Shown here piece by piece: positions 22,273-33,695 of a DNA stretch of 64,000 nt (positions within the stretch are counted from its first letter, which is position 1; every line of letters begins with the position of its first letter). The notes under the pieces are model-generated. The model had not been told where the DNA came from and ran no database searches. It saw nothing but the letters and a program-made list of their open reading frames with translations. The translations under genes and the position numbers were made by a program. The DNA is taken from the NCBI GenBank assembly GCA_025667525.1, contig JANFOE010000587.1, positions 531,568-595,567 on the forward strand, written 5' to 3'. This DNA comes from Glebionis coronaria (Eukaryota; Streptophyta; Magnoliopsida; Asterales; Asteraceae).

Positions 22273-22515
22273 TCATCCCGTGGTCTTGTAATAGGGATAA
22301 GGAACTCGACCACTCTCGATTTTCTTCACATCCTCCACAAGAACTTCATAATGCTGCTTCACTTCCTCTGCGGTTTTGCCACCAACAGCCTTAGCGACAT
22401 TATGCCACCTGTCAGGGGTATCCTTGTCATACACAGCAAGAGCCTTCTCAAAGGCCTTGTTCTGCTTAGCAGTCCATGAACCCGAGCCACGGGAAGACAT
22501 TGAGCTAGATGCCAT
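22273..22515 (-). CDS. RADIALIS-like single-MYB (SANT) transcription regulator, 80 aa
   Basis: ATG at 22515-22513 and TGA at 22275-22273. The protein begins [14 protein letters not shown], as RADIALIS-like (RL/RSM) proteins do, followed by one MYB/SANT repeat, residues about 14-68: W14, helix 1 with [14 protein letters not shown], the [17 protein letters not shown] signature, then [20 protein letters not shown]. The third repeat-helix aromatic is Tyr (QHY), normal for the group. Known relatives are small nuclear proteins that compete with DIVARICATA-type MYBs for partner binding and control floral symmetry and other development. That role is inferred from family only. An upstream in-frame extension exists to 22674 but lies in the 5'UTR and promoter. 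A good donor (TATAAG|GTAATA at about 22262) follows the stop, so a 3'UTR intron is likely. The frame is intact. Confidence 0.92.
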   Translation of the reverse strand: MASSSMSSRGSGSWTAKQNKAFEKALAVYDKDTPDRWHNVAKAVGGKTAEEVKQHYEVLVEDVKKIESGRVPYPYYKTTG

Positions 22516-22637
22516 ATTTGATGAATATAGATAGCAAAATATGAGGCAGAATACAAGTGAATTTTGAGTATGGGTAGAATACTGTTTTAAGTCGAGTTTT
22601 AAGAGCTGATATCTGTCAATAGGTGGCCATGCGTGCC

Positions 22638-22646
22638 TTTTATAGG
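22638..22646 (-). promoter_or_regulatory. TATA box of the RADIALIS-like gene
   Basis: On the minus strand CCTATAAAAGGC lies about 125 bases before the ATG, giving a leader of roughly 95 bases. The context is more GC-rich than its surroundings, as for many plant core promoters. Confidence 0.7.
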
Positions 22647-24970
22647 CTCCAGGAACAAGGGGAGGGGGGGCCATGCTAGTTGGTCTATAAAGATTGCCAG
22701 ACGAGACGAATATTAGATTATCGTCTCCTTAATTAAGCATCACAAAAGTGACAATATGATGATAGATCTTCTTCAGTAAGGAGGAATCAATATCTCAAAG
22801 AACCATTTATCTTCCTATATTTGCAATGATTCTCATATCGTGGTTATTGGTAAACTTTCCATTTCGGCATATAGGTTCATTACAGTAATACATATATCCG
22901 ACACCACATAATTTTGTTTATTTTTGACTGATTTCATATCAAGTTAGGTAAATCTAATAAGTCAGTGCCTAAACGTACGGATAGACGTACCAATTGAAAG
23001 AACATTTGTGTCTTTCAGAAATATATGGAAAAAACTATTATTATCATACAAACAAGACGGCTCCCGGTCCAGTGATTAGATAAACATACACATCTTCTCA
23101 AAATGGTGTTAATACCCAATTTTACCCGTTTTAGAGTTCAGTAGAAAAGAAATAGCCTTTCATCGGTTATCCTGATTTGTACTTTATTCTTAACAAAACT
23201 CCAAGCTTTATAGCTGGCGATCTGTGTTCCCGTACAATGATTTGTTATGTCCAGTGTTCAAAGATAACCTAACATGTGTTACCCACTTCTATCCTGTAGA
23301 ATATGATCTTTTTGTTTCTTTTATAAATTTTGCATGCATTGAAGGTGATAAAGGGGCCCCCTCCCTCCCATTTTGAGCTCTTTATTTTTATTGTTGCATC
23401 AAGAAATATTTATTACTAGCATTTTACTTGTGGATATCATCTGTTGTCTTTTCTAATGTAAGCATATGACTTATCATGGAAGCATAGTATGAGTGATGAA
23501 AGTACCCGACAACTCAATTAGTACTTACGTTAACTACCACTTAATCTAATCTTGGTTTCTAAAATGTCATTTGACAAGCTATCAATCTCAGTGTAGTAGA
23601 GAAAGACTGGTGGTTGTCTCGTCTGTACCCACCTGCCAGTTTTGATCCGTGAATTGTCCTAATCCAGCCCTATCGTCTTGATTAGTTTTTGTTCCATTAT
23701 GCTGCGCTATGCTAACATTTTTTTATTTTAGATCTTGTAGCATTTGATAATAGTCAAGTAATAAGAGTACCCTCTTTATGTGCATTTGATAGTGTTCCTT
23801 CTTCATTTTTTAACCTGCCTTCTTATCCAATCTAGCTTCCAGTTTAGTCTGTCTGTTATGCTGATGGTGACTCGTCAAACGAGTTAAATCATCGTCGGCA
23901 TCTAGGTAAAATATTCTATAATATTTCATATTTTAATTTATAGGGTTTATGTATAGTAACATGAGCACACCTCTCACCTGATACTTATAAGCTGAGCTAC
24001 AAACTAGCTAAAGTTAACACTCACTAAGTATAGAGACTTTTATAGTTAGGCATTAAGAACGTTGAGGACAACAAGCCTGTCCCATTATATATTGCAGATA
24101 TTTGAACCTTATTGGCAGTATATAGCTACATGCTCGGATATCTCTCGTGACGCCATTTGTTTGCTTATAGGCCATAGTTACTTTTTTTTTTCAGGTTGTG
24201 GAGCCAACATTTCCTGTCATTGGCCTAATTATTTGGCTCGTTACTCGATATAAGGATATATACAAATCTTCCAATTGATGCTTTTAATTCGTTCAGTGGA
24301 TAGTTTATTTTTTTTTTTGAACAAAGTGGATAGTTTATTGGCTTATAACAATATCGTACACCTTTACCTCTTTCTTGATTTTCATGAAGATGTACACCTA
24401 CACTTGTTGGTAATAGACGAAGTGGAGAGTGGAGACGTCCAATTAGAAGATATGCTTATGTACCAATAGTACTATAAGAATCTTTGTTCTTGATTGTTTA
24501 TTTGGAGGCCGGGGGTGATGGACTTGCATTAGTCTTTCTTTTAAGCAAATTTTATTCCCCCATCATTAGTCGTACAAATTCTGCATATTTTGAGCTAATA
24601 CCTACTTCTAATGTATAGGTTTCCCACGCGGTTACTTATGATTGCTGATAATGTAAAAGATGAAAACAACGACATGACAATGCATGAAAGGTACATCAGA
24701 ATATTATCTCCATCCATCTCTTTGGCTGCATTTGTGCTTAATAAGTGGATACCAGGATCGAATGAATAATTTTAAGGATATTTTGTGCCCTACATACGCA
24801 TTATATGAGGTTAAAATGTAAGCTGTAAATGAAACCAGTAAGAGATAAATTTATCTTTGAAGCTTATGCGTTTAATATGTAAGATTAAAAATATTTTAAG
24901 TTGATACGATTAATAAACAAAGTTTGTCATGAACCAACAATGTACTTAAGTTACTGGGTTGTTTCTTTTT

Positions 24971-25035
24971 TCTTTTTTTTTTGGTAACCATGATTTCCGA
25001 CACATTGGCCGACTAATCCACGGGGTTTAGTCTGT
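24971..25035 (-). mobile_element. 3' fragment of the same SINE family as at 18708
   Basis: Read on the plus strand, a T-run followed by ACCATGATTTCCGACA and TTGGCCGACTAATCCA is the reverse complement of the last 60 or so bases of the SINE at 18708-18912, with several mismatches. Only the tail part is present: an older, minus-orientation copy. Confidence 0.65.
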
Positions 25036-27754
25036 TTTAGTAATTACACTCAACTGTCCCGACCTGGTACTTAACTAATTACAATATACTCTAATGGAAT
25101 AATTTGGTACTGATAACCTGGTTTACTGCTGGTGCCTTTTTTCTTATGTGGTAGCTTGTCATTAAATTACAAAATTAGTTAATCAGCAAGTATAATCACC
25201 AAAGTAACCTTTAAAAACGTATAATTACCTAACGATCCTTTTAATGATGGAGTGGCATACCAATGCCGGCAATACATCCTGTCCACTAAATTTTCCGGTC
25301 TTTGACATTAGCCCTTCTATATAGGATAAATGCATACTTATGCATCAGTCATCTCTACCAGACAGACTAACAGTGTTGTGCTTAGGGGCCTCCATCTCTT
25401 TCGCATGAATAAGCTAAATTTTACTTCATATGGTTTGTAATTACAGTATATAGTCAAACTTGTATATGCTTATATATACAAGATATTTGTGGCTCCGATA
25501 TGTCTACCATGAACTCTAGTAATACTAATTTATTACTCCACAAATGACATTAGAAGAACTTGTAAGCCGCTTACTTGGTGGATGTTGACATCAGAGAATA
25601 TCTTTCTACTTTTAAGTCATATGACTAGTGAATAGAACCATATTCAGTTTTAGTGGCTAAATGCACATCTGCATGGGCCTTTCATAAATTCTATAATGCT
25701 GCCACACTCTTTGAGGTTCAGTTTGGTACAACAATTTTTGAACCTTCAACACATTACTTGGCCTAGAGTAGCCCAGTTGAATTGAACAAATGACACTATT
25801 AGATTTGCTATCGACAAAAATGAAACCTTGCAATTTGCAAATACACATAGACGGAACTTGACAGTGCAAGTTTAATATTAGTCGCCAAACTAAAACTTAT
25901 TTATTTTAGGGGGCCAATTTACATTTTCATAACACTCCTTCAATAATGCCTACTGCTACAAAGTGTAATGGTTAAAAATGTACTTGTGGCTAAATTGTTT
26001 TGGGGGTCGACGACCCCTCCCTGTCCCTACTAAGTTTCGTCCCTGCAAATACAGTTGAACGACTTGAAATACTGGTTAATTCAGTCAAGTAGTTGTTATA
26101 TCCTGAATATAACTTAAGAGTTACATATTGAGTTGAGTCCCATAATATTGAGTTGAGTCCCATAATTGGGTTGGCAAGAATCTAGAGTAGCGCTCGTGGT
26201 TTAATTGGTCCGGTTGGTTTTCATGTGAAGTCCATGTTGAGTAAATATCAAAATCTGTAGGTTTCTGGTAAATCATATCATATATTAGAAGTTAAGATTG
26301 GTTTTACAGACTCTTGTTAGCAGTACACTAACTTTAGATAGGAAAGGAATTAGTAAAAAATTTACTCAAACTCTATATCCAAAGCATATAACCTCCAGAA
26401 TTCGTTTTCACACATTCAAATTTATAACAAAGTTAAAATTCTTAGAACAGTATTATTGTCAACCTAATCCAGTCAGGCTTGAATTGATTCAATAGGTATT
26501 TAATAATCACACTTGATTAACCCTATTTTGACTCCTTACCCGCTACCCATCTTGCCACTTTTTTTTTTTAAGTAAAGGGTTACCGTGGTAAATGGAAAAC
26601 CAGTTATTAGGACACATGATATCTATAAAGTTATTTATAAGTGACCTTCATGTGTAAGAGATGAGAACACATAATCTAAGTTCTATCATGTCAATGCAAT
26701 GATTGGCTCTGTGAATGTCGGCCTAGATATAGAGGATTCCTGTTGACCACTAAAATTCTAATACTTTTGAGCCTAGGACGTCATCAAACTCGGGAAATTA
26801 TCAAAATTCAAGTTGCTAGAATGTCATGTGTGTATAATCTCACCCACACGCTGACCTAAAATAATGATAAATAACGCAACTTTATTTAGGAATCTGTACG
26901 ACACATCCATGCATCCTCAAGTTAATATGTTGAACAGCATCATATTATCATATAGCGAAATTTTTCTTTGTGGATTCCTATGTCATTCTCGACCCCTTAT
27001 TCCTAGGCTCTTATGCGAATGGTCCATTCATGCAAGTTGAAGAAAACTTTTCACCCCGGAACTTTGAATGGTCCATTGCATTGCATATCTTAAAATCCCC
27101 TTTTCAGTTTTATTTCCACCTAATGCTCATTAATGATTAGTTATATATGAGCAGTCACTCTCCTCCAGTCACAAGCGAATAAGAACCTACAATTTTGTTG
27201 GAGAACTGGTCCTGCAAAAGGGTGAAATCTACTATTCCGTATTAAGTTGTATATTTGCCCATAATTCAAAATATTGCCTTTTATATGATGCAGATTTAAA
27301 GAGTTTGTGAATGATCTTGTTCATTTGACTTTTAGTTAATCAGGTGATCAGATTAGTGTATGAATTTGCATGGTACCATCATGCCCTTTTACTGATTATG
27401 AAAGTAGTGTAAATTGTTAGAAATACTTCAATAAACGGTTCCGCACACTTTTAGGGATACAATTAGGCATGTTTTTAGTCATCCAGTCATTTCTTTATCA
27501 GAAATTAGTTAAAGGTCGTATATATGGAGTTCCAAACTTCCAAAAGAGTCATCTTTGTATACATTTACCTCAAAAATCTTTTGTACTATTCCAATCTAAT
27601 TTGTAATCCTGTATGATCTCAGTGATTAATAAACATATAGTCTCTCTAGTTCGCCCTGGATGTAGAAGATTACTATTTGATTCATCTTTTCAATAGACAC
27701 TTATTACGGTTATTGGACTTTTGAAACATTTGAGATTTGGGCTACAAATATATT

Positions 27755-27960
27755 AGTAGAGTATTCTGGTATTCTAACTTGATATCCTGATATACTCGTA
27801 AGAGGTTTTCGGTTCAAACCTAACTCAGTACGCATTTGGGATTAGCCAGTGATTATGTGATATGCTTGGAAACGGTCATGAGATACGTTGGTTAGACAGT
27901 GTCAAATATTCGCATACCCCATGTTAACATGACTAGGAAAAACCTAATCCAGTACCCCTT
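27755..27960 (+). mobile_element. Probable tRNA-derived SINE
   Basis: A good box B, GGTTCAAACCT (27811-27821), is preceded at the right distance by a tRNA-like ATCCTGATATACTCGTAAGAGG stretch and followed by about 130 bases that do not look like tRNA. The folded cloverleaf of a working tRNA is not present. Ends and target duplication were not found. Confidence 0.4.
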
Positions 27961-29333
27961 TTACTAATTTTTGTCTAGTTCTTCCTAACAAACGCGAAAT
28001 GCATGCTTGTTACTTGTGAGTAAAAATAATTGATTAGTATCTAGCTTATTAGGAATTAGGATCAATTTGTAAAACCATTTGGGCGTTGGTCTTGTAACTT
28101 CTTAACCTTCTCAAGAAACAAATGAGAACTGAAAATCAGAAGCTATCACAGCAACACAATTGTACATGCGATATTACAAAACAGAATAACACTTAAAGTC
28201 ATCTTGTTTACTAATCGGGATATTGTGTGGGACATGTATTCTTGAAATCTCATCCGATCCTAAAAATTTCTTTCCGTAAAATATGAAGAATCAAATGCTT
28301 TTATGCTGCATTCTCTTGGCTGATGAACAACATTCTCGTTCATTGAAAAACAAGTCCACTTTCTAATTATCTTTTATCCCAAAACTCATATCTCTACATT
28401 TAGTGATGGACCGTGATAGGTTCTTTTCAGCTCTATTCCAGCTTACATTCTAGTCATGCCTAAACACAACGAAAACAAAAGGATTTGGTTCTTTGATCTA
28501 TTTAGAACGAGATGATAAGCTGCGATAGAAAGAGGTAGAATGTTTAACTTACACACAGAATAAATATGTGATATGTTTGTAATTAAGATGTTAAAATAAT
28601 CTTACGACTTCTTTTTACTTTACATTAACATTGACCTCAAGTCTGTTCCTTTAACTGTGTTACCATAAATCCCTCATCTCAGATTTAATAAAGAGCCACG
28701 TGAAATTAGTTACCGGATACTTAATATTTGCTATGCTTGCGTTGCGGTTTGTTGTTTTAGAATGTGTGACGCATTTTAGGCCTTCTTGGGCCAAATATTG
28801 GAAAAAAAACTCAAAAATCCAAATAGGATGTGATATTCTAAAGCTACCCTTCCTGTTTTAGGATCACATATTCACATGTAAATTTAAATTATTCAAATGA
28901 ACATATATGTTTCATTTATCTAAAGTACTGATAGTAGAACTTTGTTTAACTTTAACTCCCAAACATAAGGAATCGATCTGTAACTGCATTTGATTGTTTC
29001 TGCTGCAACTTAATGATGACTGAACAGGAAAATTATGCATTTGTAGTTCTATAGGGGTTTATCATTTTTTCATATCTAAGATCTATATTTTGGTAATCAA
29101 TATGCAATTATACCTTGTAATTAGCTAAACTATGACAATATGACAAACAGCTTAAATTTACATGTAAAAAAGAGGCATGTTTTTAGTACTAAGTAAACAC
29201 TTCCACCATCCACGACCACTCCAAACCTTAAGCCTTGAAAAGCTAAACCTAAACAAACAATCTCCGGTGAGCGAACCACCAATTTATGTAACAATCACCC
29301 TCTTGAATATCATCGCCTACCAAACTAAACCAT

Positions 29334-29545
29334 CACAACAAAACAACATAAAAAGTAACACCCAATGCCGTCTTCCACGGGCTATGGGTCCCAATACCGT
29401 CTAGGACAGTGTATGGGGGAGGTTGAGATGTAGACAGTCATATCCCTATCAAAGATAAAGAGACTGGTTCCGGTTCTATCAAAGATAGAAAAGGACCTCC
29501 GGCCTTGCAAGGAGTGAGGATTGAACCCTTGACACAACAACACAA
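29334..29545 (-). mobile_element. tRNA-derived SINE, minus orientation
   Basis: Minus-strand order: a box B GGGTTCAATCC (complement of 29518-29528), CTTGCAAGGCCGGAGG, a body with a CTACATCTCAACCTCCCCCA string (about 29415-29440), then a TTG-rich 3' tail (complement of 29334-29350). This order and the CTCAACCTCCCCCATAC string match a SINE type I recall as widespread in dicots. It lies just beyond the 3' end of the E2-like gene. Confidence 0.6.
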
Positions 29546-29679
29546 TATGCAAACTGAAAATAAAATCATAAATTTGTAATCGTCACTACAAGCATCAAAA
29601 GATAAAGCCACATTGAAAAAACTATAAAGTCAAAAACGACGATAAAACATTTTATTTCCAAGATGAGCATCATGATGCA

Positions 29680-31239
29680 TTATATATAAGGCTTTCCAAG
29701 ATGGGCATAGAAGTCTTCTTTTCTTGCTGTAGGCACAGGAAGTTTCTTTCGACTTAGAGGAAGGAAGTCTACAGCTTCTTTTGCTCCGATTTTGTAAAAC
29801 GCAGTTACAAGGGGCTTGATGCATGAAGCCACATCATTCCTGAAAACAATTGTACATGTCTCGTAGTCCCCTTTCTCTTGTACACCCTTCACAAAACACC
29901 CGACTTCCCGACCTTCTATATAAGCTTCACATGCCATTAGGATATCGCGTACATGGTTGCGAAAATGCCCAACCACCAATTCCTCAAAGTTCTTCATGCA
30001 TGCATCATCCAACAACATCTTAGTAGTTAACCGTACATGCTAAAAAAGTAGGAACAATAAAATATCTCATATTTCATACCTTGGGTGGTTTGTTCATGAT
30101 ATACACCATTGTTTTAAGTGAATTTATAAGGGCATCCTCCTTGTCTAATAAGCAAGCGTATTCGCTATAAATATAACGGTACATGCTATATACATGGTCT
30201 CTGTTTAGTAGTATTGGACCTTGTATGAACACTAGAAGTTGGAGTACAGTTGAAGTGAATGGCACCCACATCTCTTCCTCATCCCCACCGCTAGTTCTTT
30301 CGGGAAGCTTGAAGCGAACATCACCCCACCCTGAAAGATTTGGATTGATAACAACACCACCAGAGTGATATTTCACACGCTTAAAATGGAAGTTGGACCA
30401 ATGAATTGAATAAGTCAACCTAATTGTCGTGCATTAGGATCAAGTAGATAAAGAAAGCATAAGGGCATGACATACCGGTGGGTAAATAGGGTAAGTTCTT
30501 GGGAACCACATATCAAAAAAGAAGACACCGTCATGATACGGAGTCCCCTCTGGTCCGATAATTGCAGCTCTTAAAAGATCAATTCGTGTCTCATAAACCC
30601 TTACAAATATTGTATCTGTTACCAATTAAAAAACATTGTGTTTTCATGTGACCGCAATGGCTTTGATTAAGTTTGAGTTAACTGACAAAAAACAGGTAAC
30701 TGATATGTATTCATTACTATATGTAGCATATTGACATACCAGGCAAGTGTTCCTTGAGAATCGTCCACTCTTGGTATATCTTTTCAGACCAATCTTTTGG
30801 TGGCTGAACAATACCACATGTATGCGTATATGAAAATGATGAAAAGTAACACCAACAAATTTTTCTCTTTCAATTATCATTAGAACTATTATTTTTATTA
30901 AGTACGAATCCAACTAAAACACACACTTGCCTGCTTCATTGGTGGACTCTGCGCTGAAAAAAGATGATCTGAATAGTCCATGACACTATCAAACCTCTTG
31001 AAACTTTGGTACCTTTTACGAACATCTTCATTATCAAGTGTTTCCATTAGGGTAAACTCATCTTCATCCTGGTCCACTAGCACATTTTTCATAGAAAAAC
31101 TACGTGAATTCCTGTCCTGCTCCCTCTTATAATCATTAAATGATTTCTGAATTTCTCTTGAACGGGCCACCGTCTTCGTCAAGTGAAACTTATCCTTTGA
31201 ATCTGGTTGAGTTGCATTACTAGAGACGCCTGTAACAAC
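29680..31239 (-). CDS. E2-like (UBC23/25, UBE2O-like) protein: main body, five exons
   Basis: Exons on the minus strand: 31239-30931, 30803-30740, 30615-30476, 30379-30080 and 30018-29680 (TAA). All junctions keep frame. The first of these introns starts GC (CAG|GCAAGT at 30931/30930); the others are GT-AG. They encode about 383 residues: an acidic lysine-rich linker, then a UBC fold starting PPKDWSEKIYQEW, with DTIFVRVYETR, the EGTPYHDGVFFFD core and YHSGGVVINPNL, then a C-terminal helical region typical of plant UBC23/24/25-type proteins. Where relatives have a G-K-V-C-L-S-L active site, this protein has GDVRFKL; the cysteine codon is CGC (Arg) at 30316-30314. It therefore cannot form a ubiquitin thioester and would be a pseudo-E2. 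Kinship is from recall of the family. The upstream exon is split by an LTR element. Confidence 0.85.
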
Positions 31240-31552
31240 CTGTTATTGTGAAACCATGCAACGAGTATTAAAAAACCCACTAGTGAGTAGTGACAGTGCT
31301 ATTATAACGAACTGCAATTAATTTAAGTTATTGAGTAAAATAACTATAGGAGGTATGATGTACACATTAAGAAATGCATTTAGGAATTCGGACTGTCAAG
31401 TTATAAACCCTGTGAGGGAAACTTTTATTCCATATCAGAAAGGGGCGGACCAGCACAACTTTTTTAATGTATAAAGAAAAAAAATATGAATTAAGAGGTA
31501 CGGCAACAAGCAACATTTCGTCAACAAAAAACATTGTGTTCACAATCTGAAA

Positions 31553-31608
31553 AACTTTGTGGAGGTTAATAAGCGCTTGACAAACTTTGTGGAGGTTAAT
31601 AATTGCTT
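31553..31608 (+). repeat. Tandem pair of about 23 bases in the E2-like gene's intron
   Basis: AACTTTGTGGAGGTTAATAA occurs twice with a 14-base spacer. Small local duplication, no further meaning seen. Confidence 0.6.
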
Positions 31609-32524
31609 CATAATAGACAACTATCGATTCACATGTGTATTGCGAATGTGTATGTTTGGGAGAAGCATGAAGCTACGAGTAGTGTCATGAAAGATGGGAC
31701 TACTTGGTCCTAACTATGCTTCTCCAAGTATTTGATTTGTGGAATAATCGTTTTGTTGGTTTTTAGTACAGAAGGACTTATAGTATCATGTATCAAAAGA
31801 AAGTATTTTGGTTCTGAAAGGGGTGTTTGGAATGGGTATTAAGAATAGTTCTCATAAAGTATGTAGTTAAATGGCTAAAGTAGATGGCTAATACTTTGTT
31901 TGCATCTCGTTACTAACTTGAGAAGCTGTTAATCTATATATGCGTTTGTCTAGCAAGTAATGCAGGCATAAGGAAGTTTCCTACTACGGATTATTCTGAA
32001 TTGGATTTTCATGCTTGATTAACCTGTTATGGCTTTCATACCTCTATTATTCAAAAACGAAGTCAGATTTTCTTCCAACAATAGGGGTATAACTTGCAGA
32101 AGTTGAGGTTCAAGTGATTTCTGCAAGTGAATGGTTATTAATCAGCATCTCGTGTCTTTTCTGTCAAATTTAAGAAATGAGGCCTCGTATCTTGGCTACA
32201 AAAAGCCTTGATGTGTTTGGATTGGTTTTCTAAAATTCAGTAAGCCTTGGTTGAGCTAATTGTTATTTAGTCGGCTTTTCTTTATGTCAAGGTGGGCAGT
32301 CATATCATAAGGGTACAATGAACCGGATGGGCAGTGTAACTGGCTAGGAATAGAGAGATGTGAAAGATGAAGCTTCTTGGTCCTAGCCTTGAACTGTCAC
32401 ATGAAGATGGAAGGAAAATCACATTGCTTTAATCTCTAATGGTGTCTCACTATCTGTTTATATCACGGTTGTAGTCCCCGTTACACGTTAATCAATGGTA
32501 ATTTAAGGAACATTAGCCTATAAT

Positions 32525-32709
32525 CAGTGGCGGAGACAAAGAGGGGTCACAAGGGTCATGTGACCCCCCTAGCAAAAAGATTATAGTGTAAAATTTTGAA
32601 AATATTCAGGGTTTTTTATAATTTGACCCTTAAGAACCATTTTGTTGTGTAGTTTATAAAAAGTATCAAAGTGTGACCCCCTAAGTCAAAATTTATAGCT
32701 CCGCCCCTG
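32525..32709. mobile_element. hAT-like MITE with 8-bp target duplication
   Basis: 185 bp with ends CAGTGGCGGAG and CTCCGCCCCTG (10 of 11 complementary). Perfect 8-base duplications CCTATAAT lie at 32517-32524 and 32710-32717. CAG(T/G)GGCGGAG ends with 8-base duplications fit the hAT superfamily. It lies in the intron between the split exon and the main body of the E2-like gene. Confidence 0.85.
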
Positions 32710-33075
32710 CCTATAATTATGCCTGCTAGTTTCAACTTCTATACTCCGTATTTGTTTAGTGTGAGGTGGCTGCTGCAGTGTAATGAGTATTAGGTAGAAT
32801 GGTGAATTTTAGCTGATAATTAGCTGTTATGATCATGGTATCTTGCGGTTTATATTCTATGTTTGTATCTTTTGTTGTTATTTGTTTCGTTTTGGGGCAT
32901 GTCCTTGCAGTTTTGGATTGTAAAGCGTTATACTGTACCTTTTTACCAAAAAAATATCCATTCACATGCCATGCATTTCAAATGTAAAACAAGAAGCACA
33001 ACTAACTATAGAGATAAAAAAAAAATGATGTATACCTTATGCTTTTTATCTGCTACGGGTACATTATTAGGAGCG

Positions 33076-33695
33076 TGTTGGTGATTTTAGTGTCATCAAT
33101 CATTTTGGTGTAATGGTGATTTACCCGAGACCAAAGGGATTTCAAGTTAAGTTATAATACAAGTTCGGAGGTGTGGAGTACACGCTTGTATAAACTTGTT
33201 AACTTGATTTCAGATACAAAAGAATGGAAAAGTTGTGAATCTATAGTAGTGAATGGGCCTATTGTGACAGAATCTGTGGGCCACTAAAGGGCATACAGTG
33301 ACAGATTCGTGGGTCACTAAATAATCCATACACTTGTGTTGATGACAGTTAGCGACGGTTATTTTGTTGCAAAACTGTTACAAAACTGTTGCAGAAACAG
33401 GATTTATTATGTCTTTTCATGAAGGAATTTTTTCTTTGTGGATCACAACGTTCATTTGAAGTTTATATATACATATAAACAGATTTTTGGTCTCAAGATC
33501 ATAACATACACATTGTCCATGTTTTGCTCTATAATCTTGTGCCTAGAAATAGAGTGTTGTTCTTGTCTTATCCCCGTACAAATTTCGTGTAATCCAAGGC
33601 ACAAATAGGGTCGAAATATTGTATTAGGAAAGTGTTTGACACGATTCAAGAACTATCCGGCAATCACCGATTATCAAGACCCTATATTTCTAACA
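33076..33695 (+). repeat. Left LTR of element T
   Basis: 620 bases, TG...CA, preceded by GAGCG. Paired with 36195-36814. Confidence 0.92.

Larger units (their letters stand above)
22700..29330. other. Long gene-poor stretch
   Basis: I see no convincing coding exon on either strand in about 6.6 kb. Open frames are below 75 codons and without motifs. The DNA is AT-rich with short poly-T runs (24181, 24308, 24971 and 26560). A SINE fragment at 24971-25035, a likely SINE around 27755-27960 and a 22-base tandem duplication (ATATTGAGTTGAGTCCCATA at about 26125 and 26147) are the only structured items found. The part nearest 22.7 kb may hold upstream control of the RADIALIS-like gene. Confidence 0.5.

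Noticed and set aside
27811..27821. tRNA gene suggested by a good box B
   Set aside because: No acceptor stem, anticodon arm or T-run terminator in place; better explained as a SINE.
29630..29824. Minus-strand frame overlapping the last E2-like exon
   Set aside because: Alternate frame of a conserved exon; no support.
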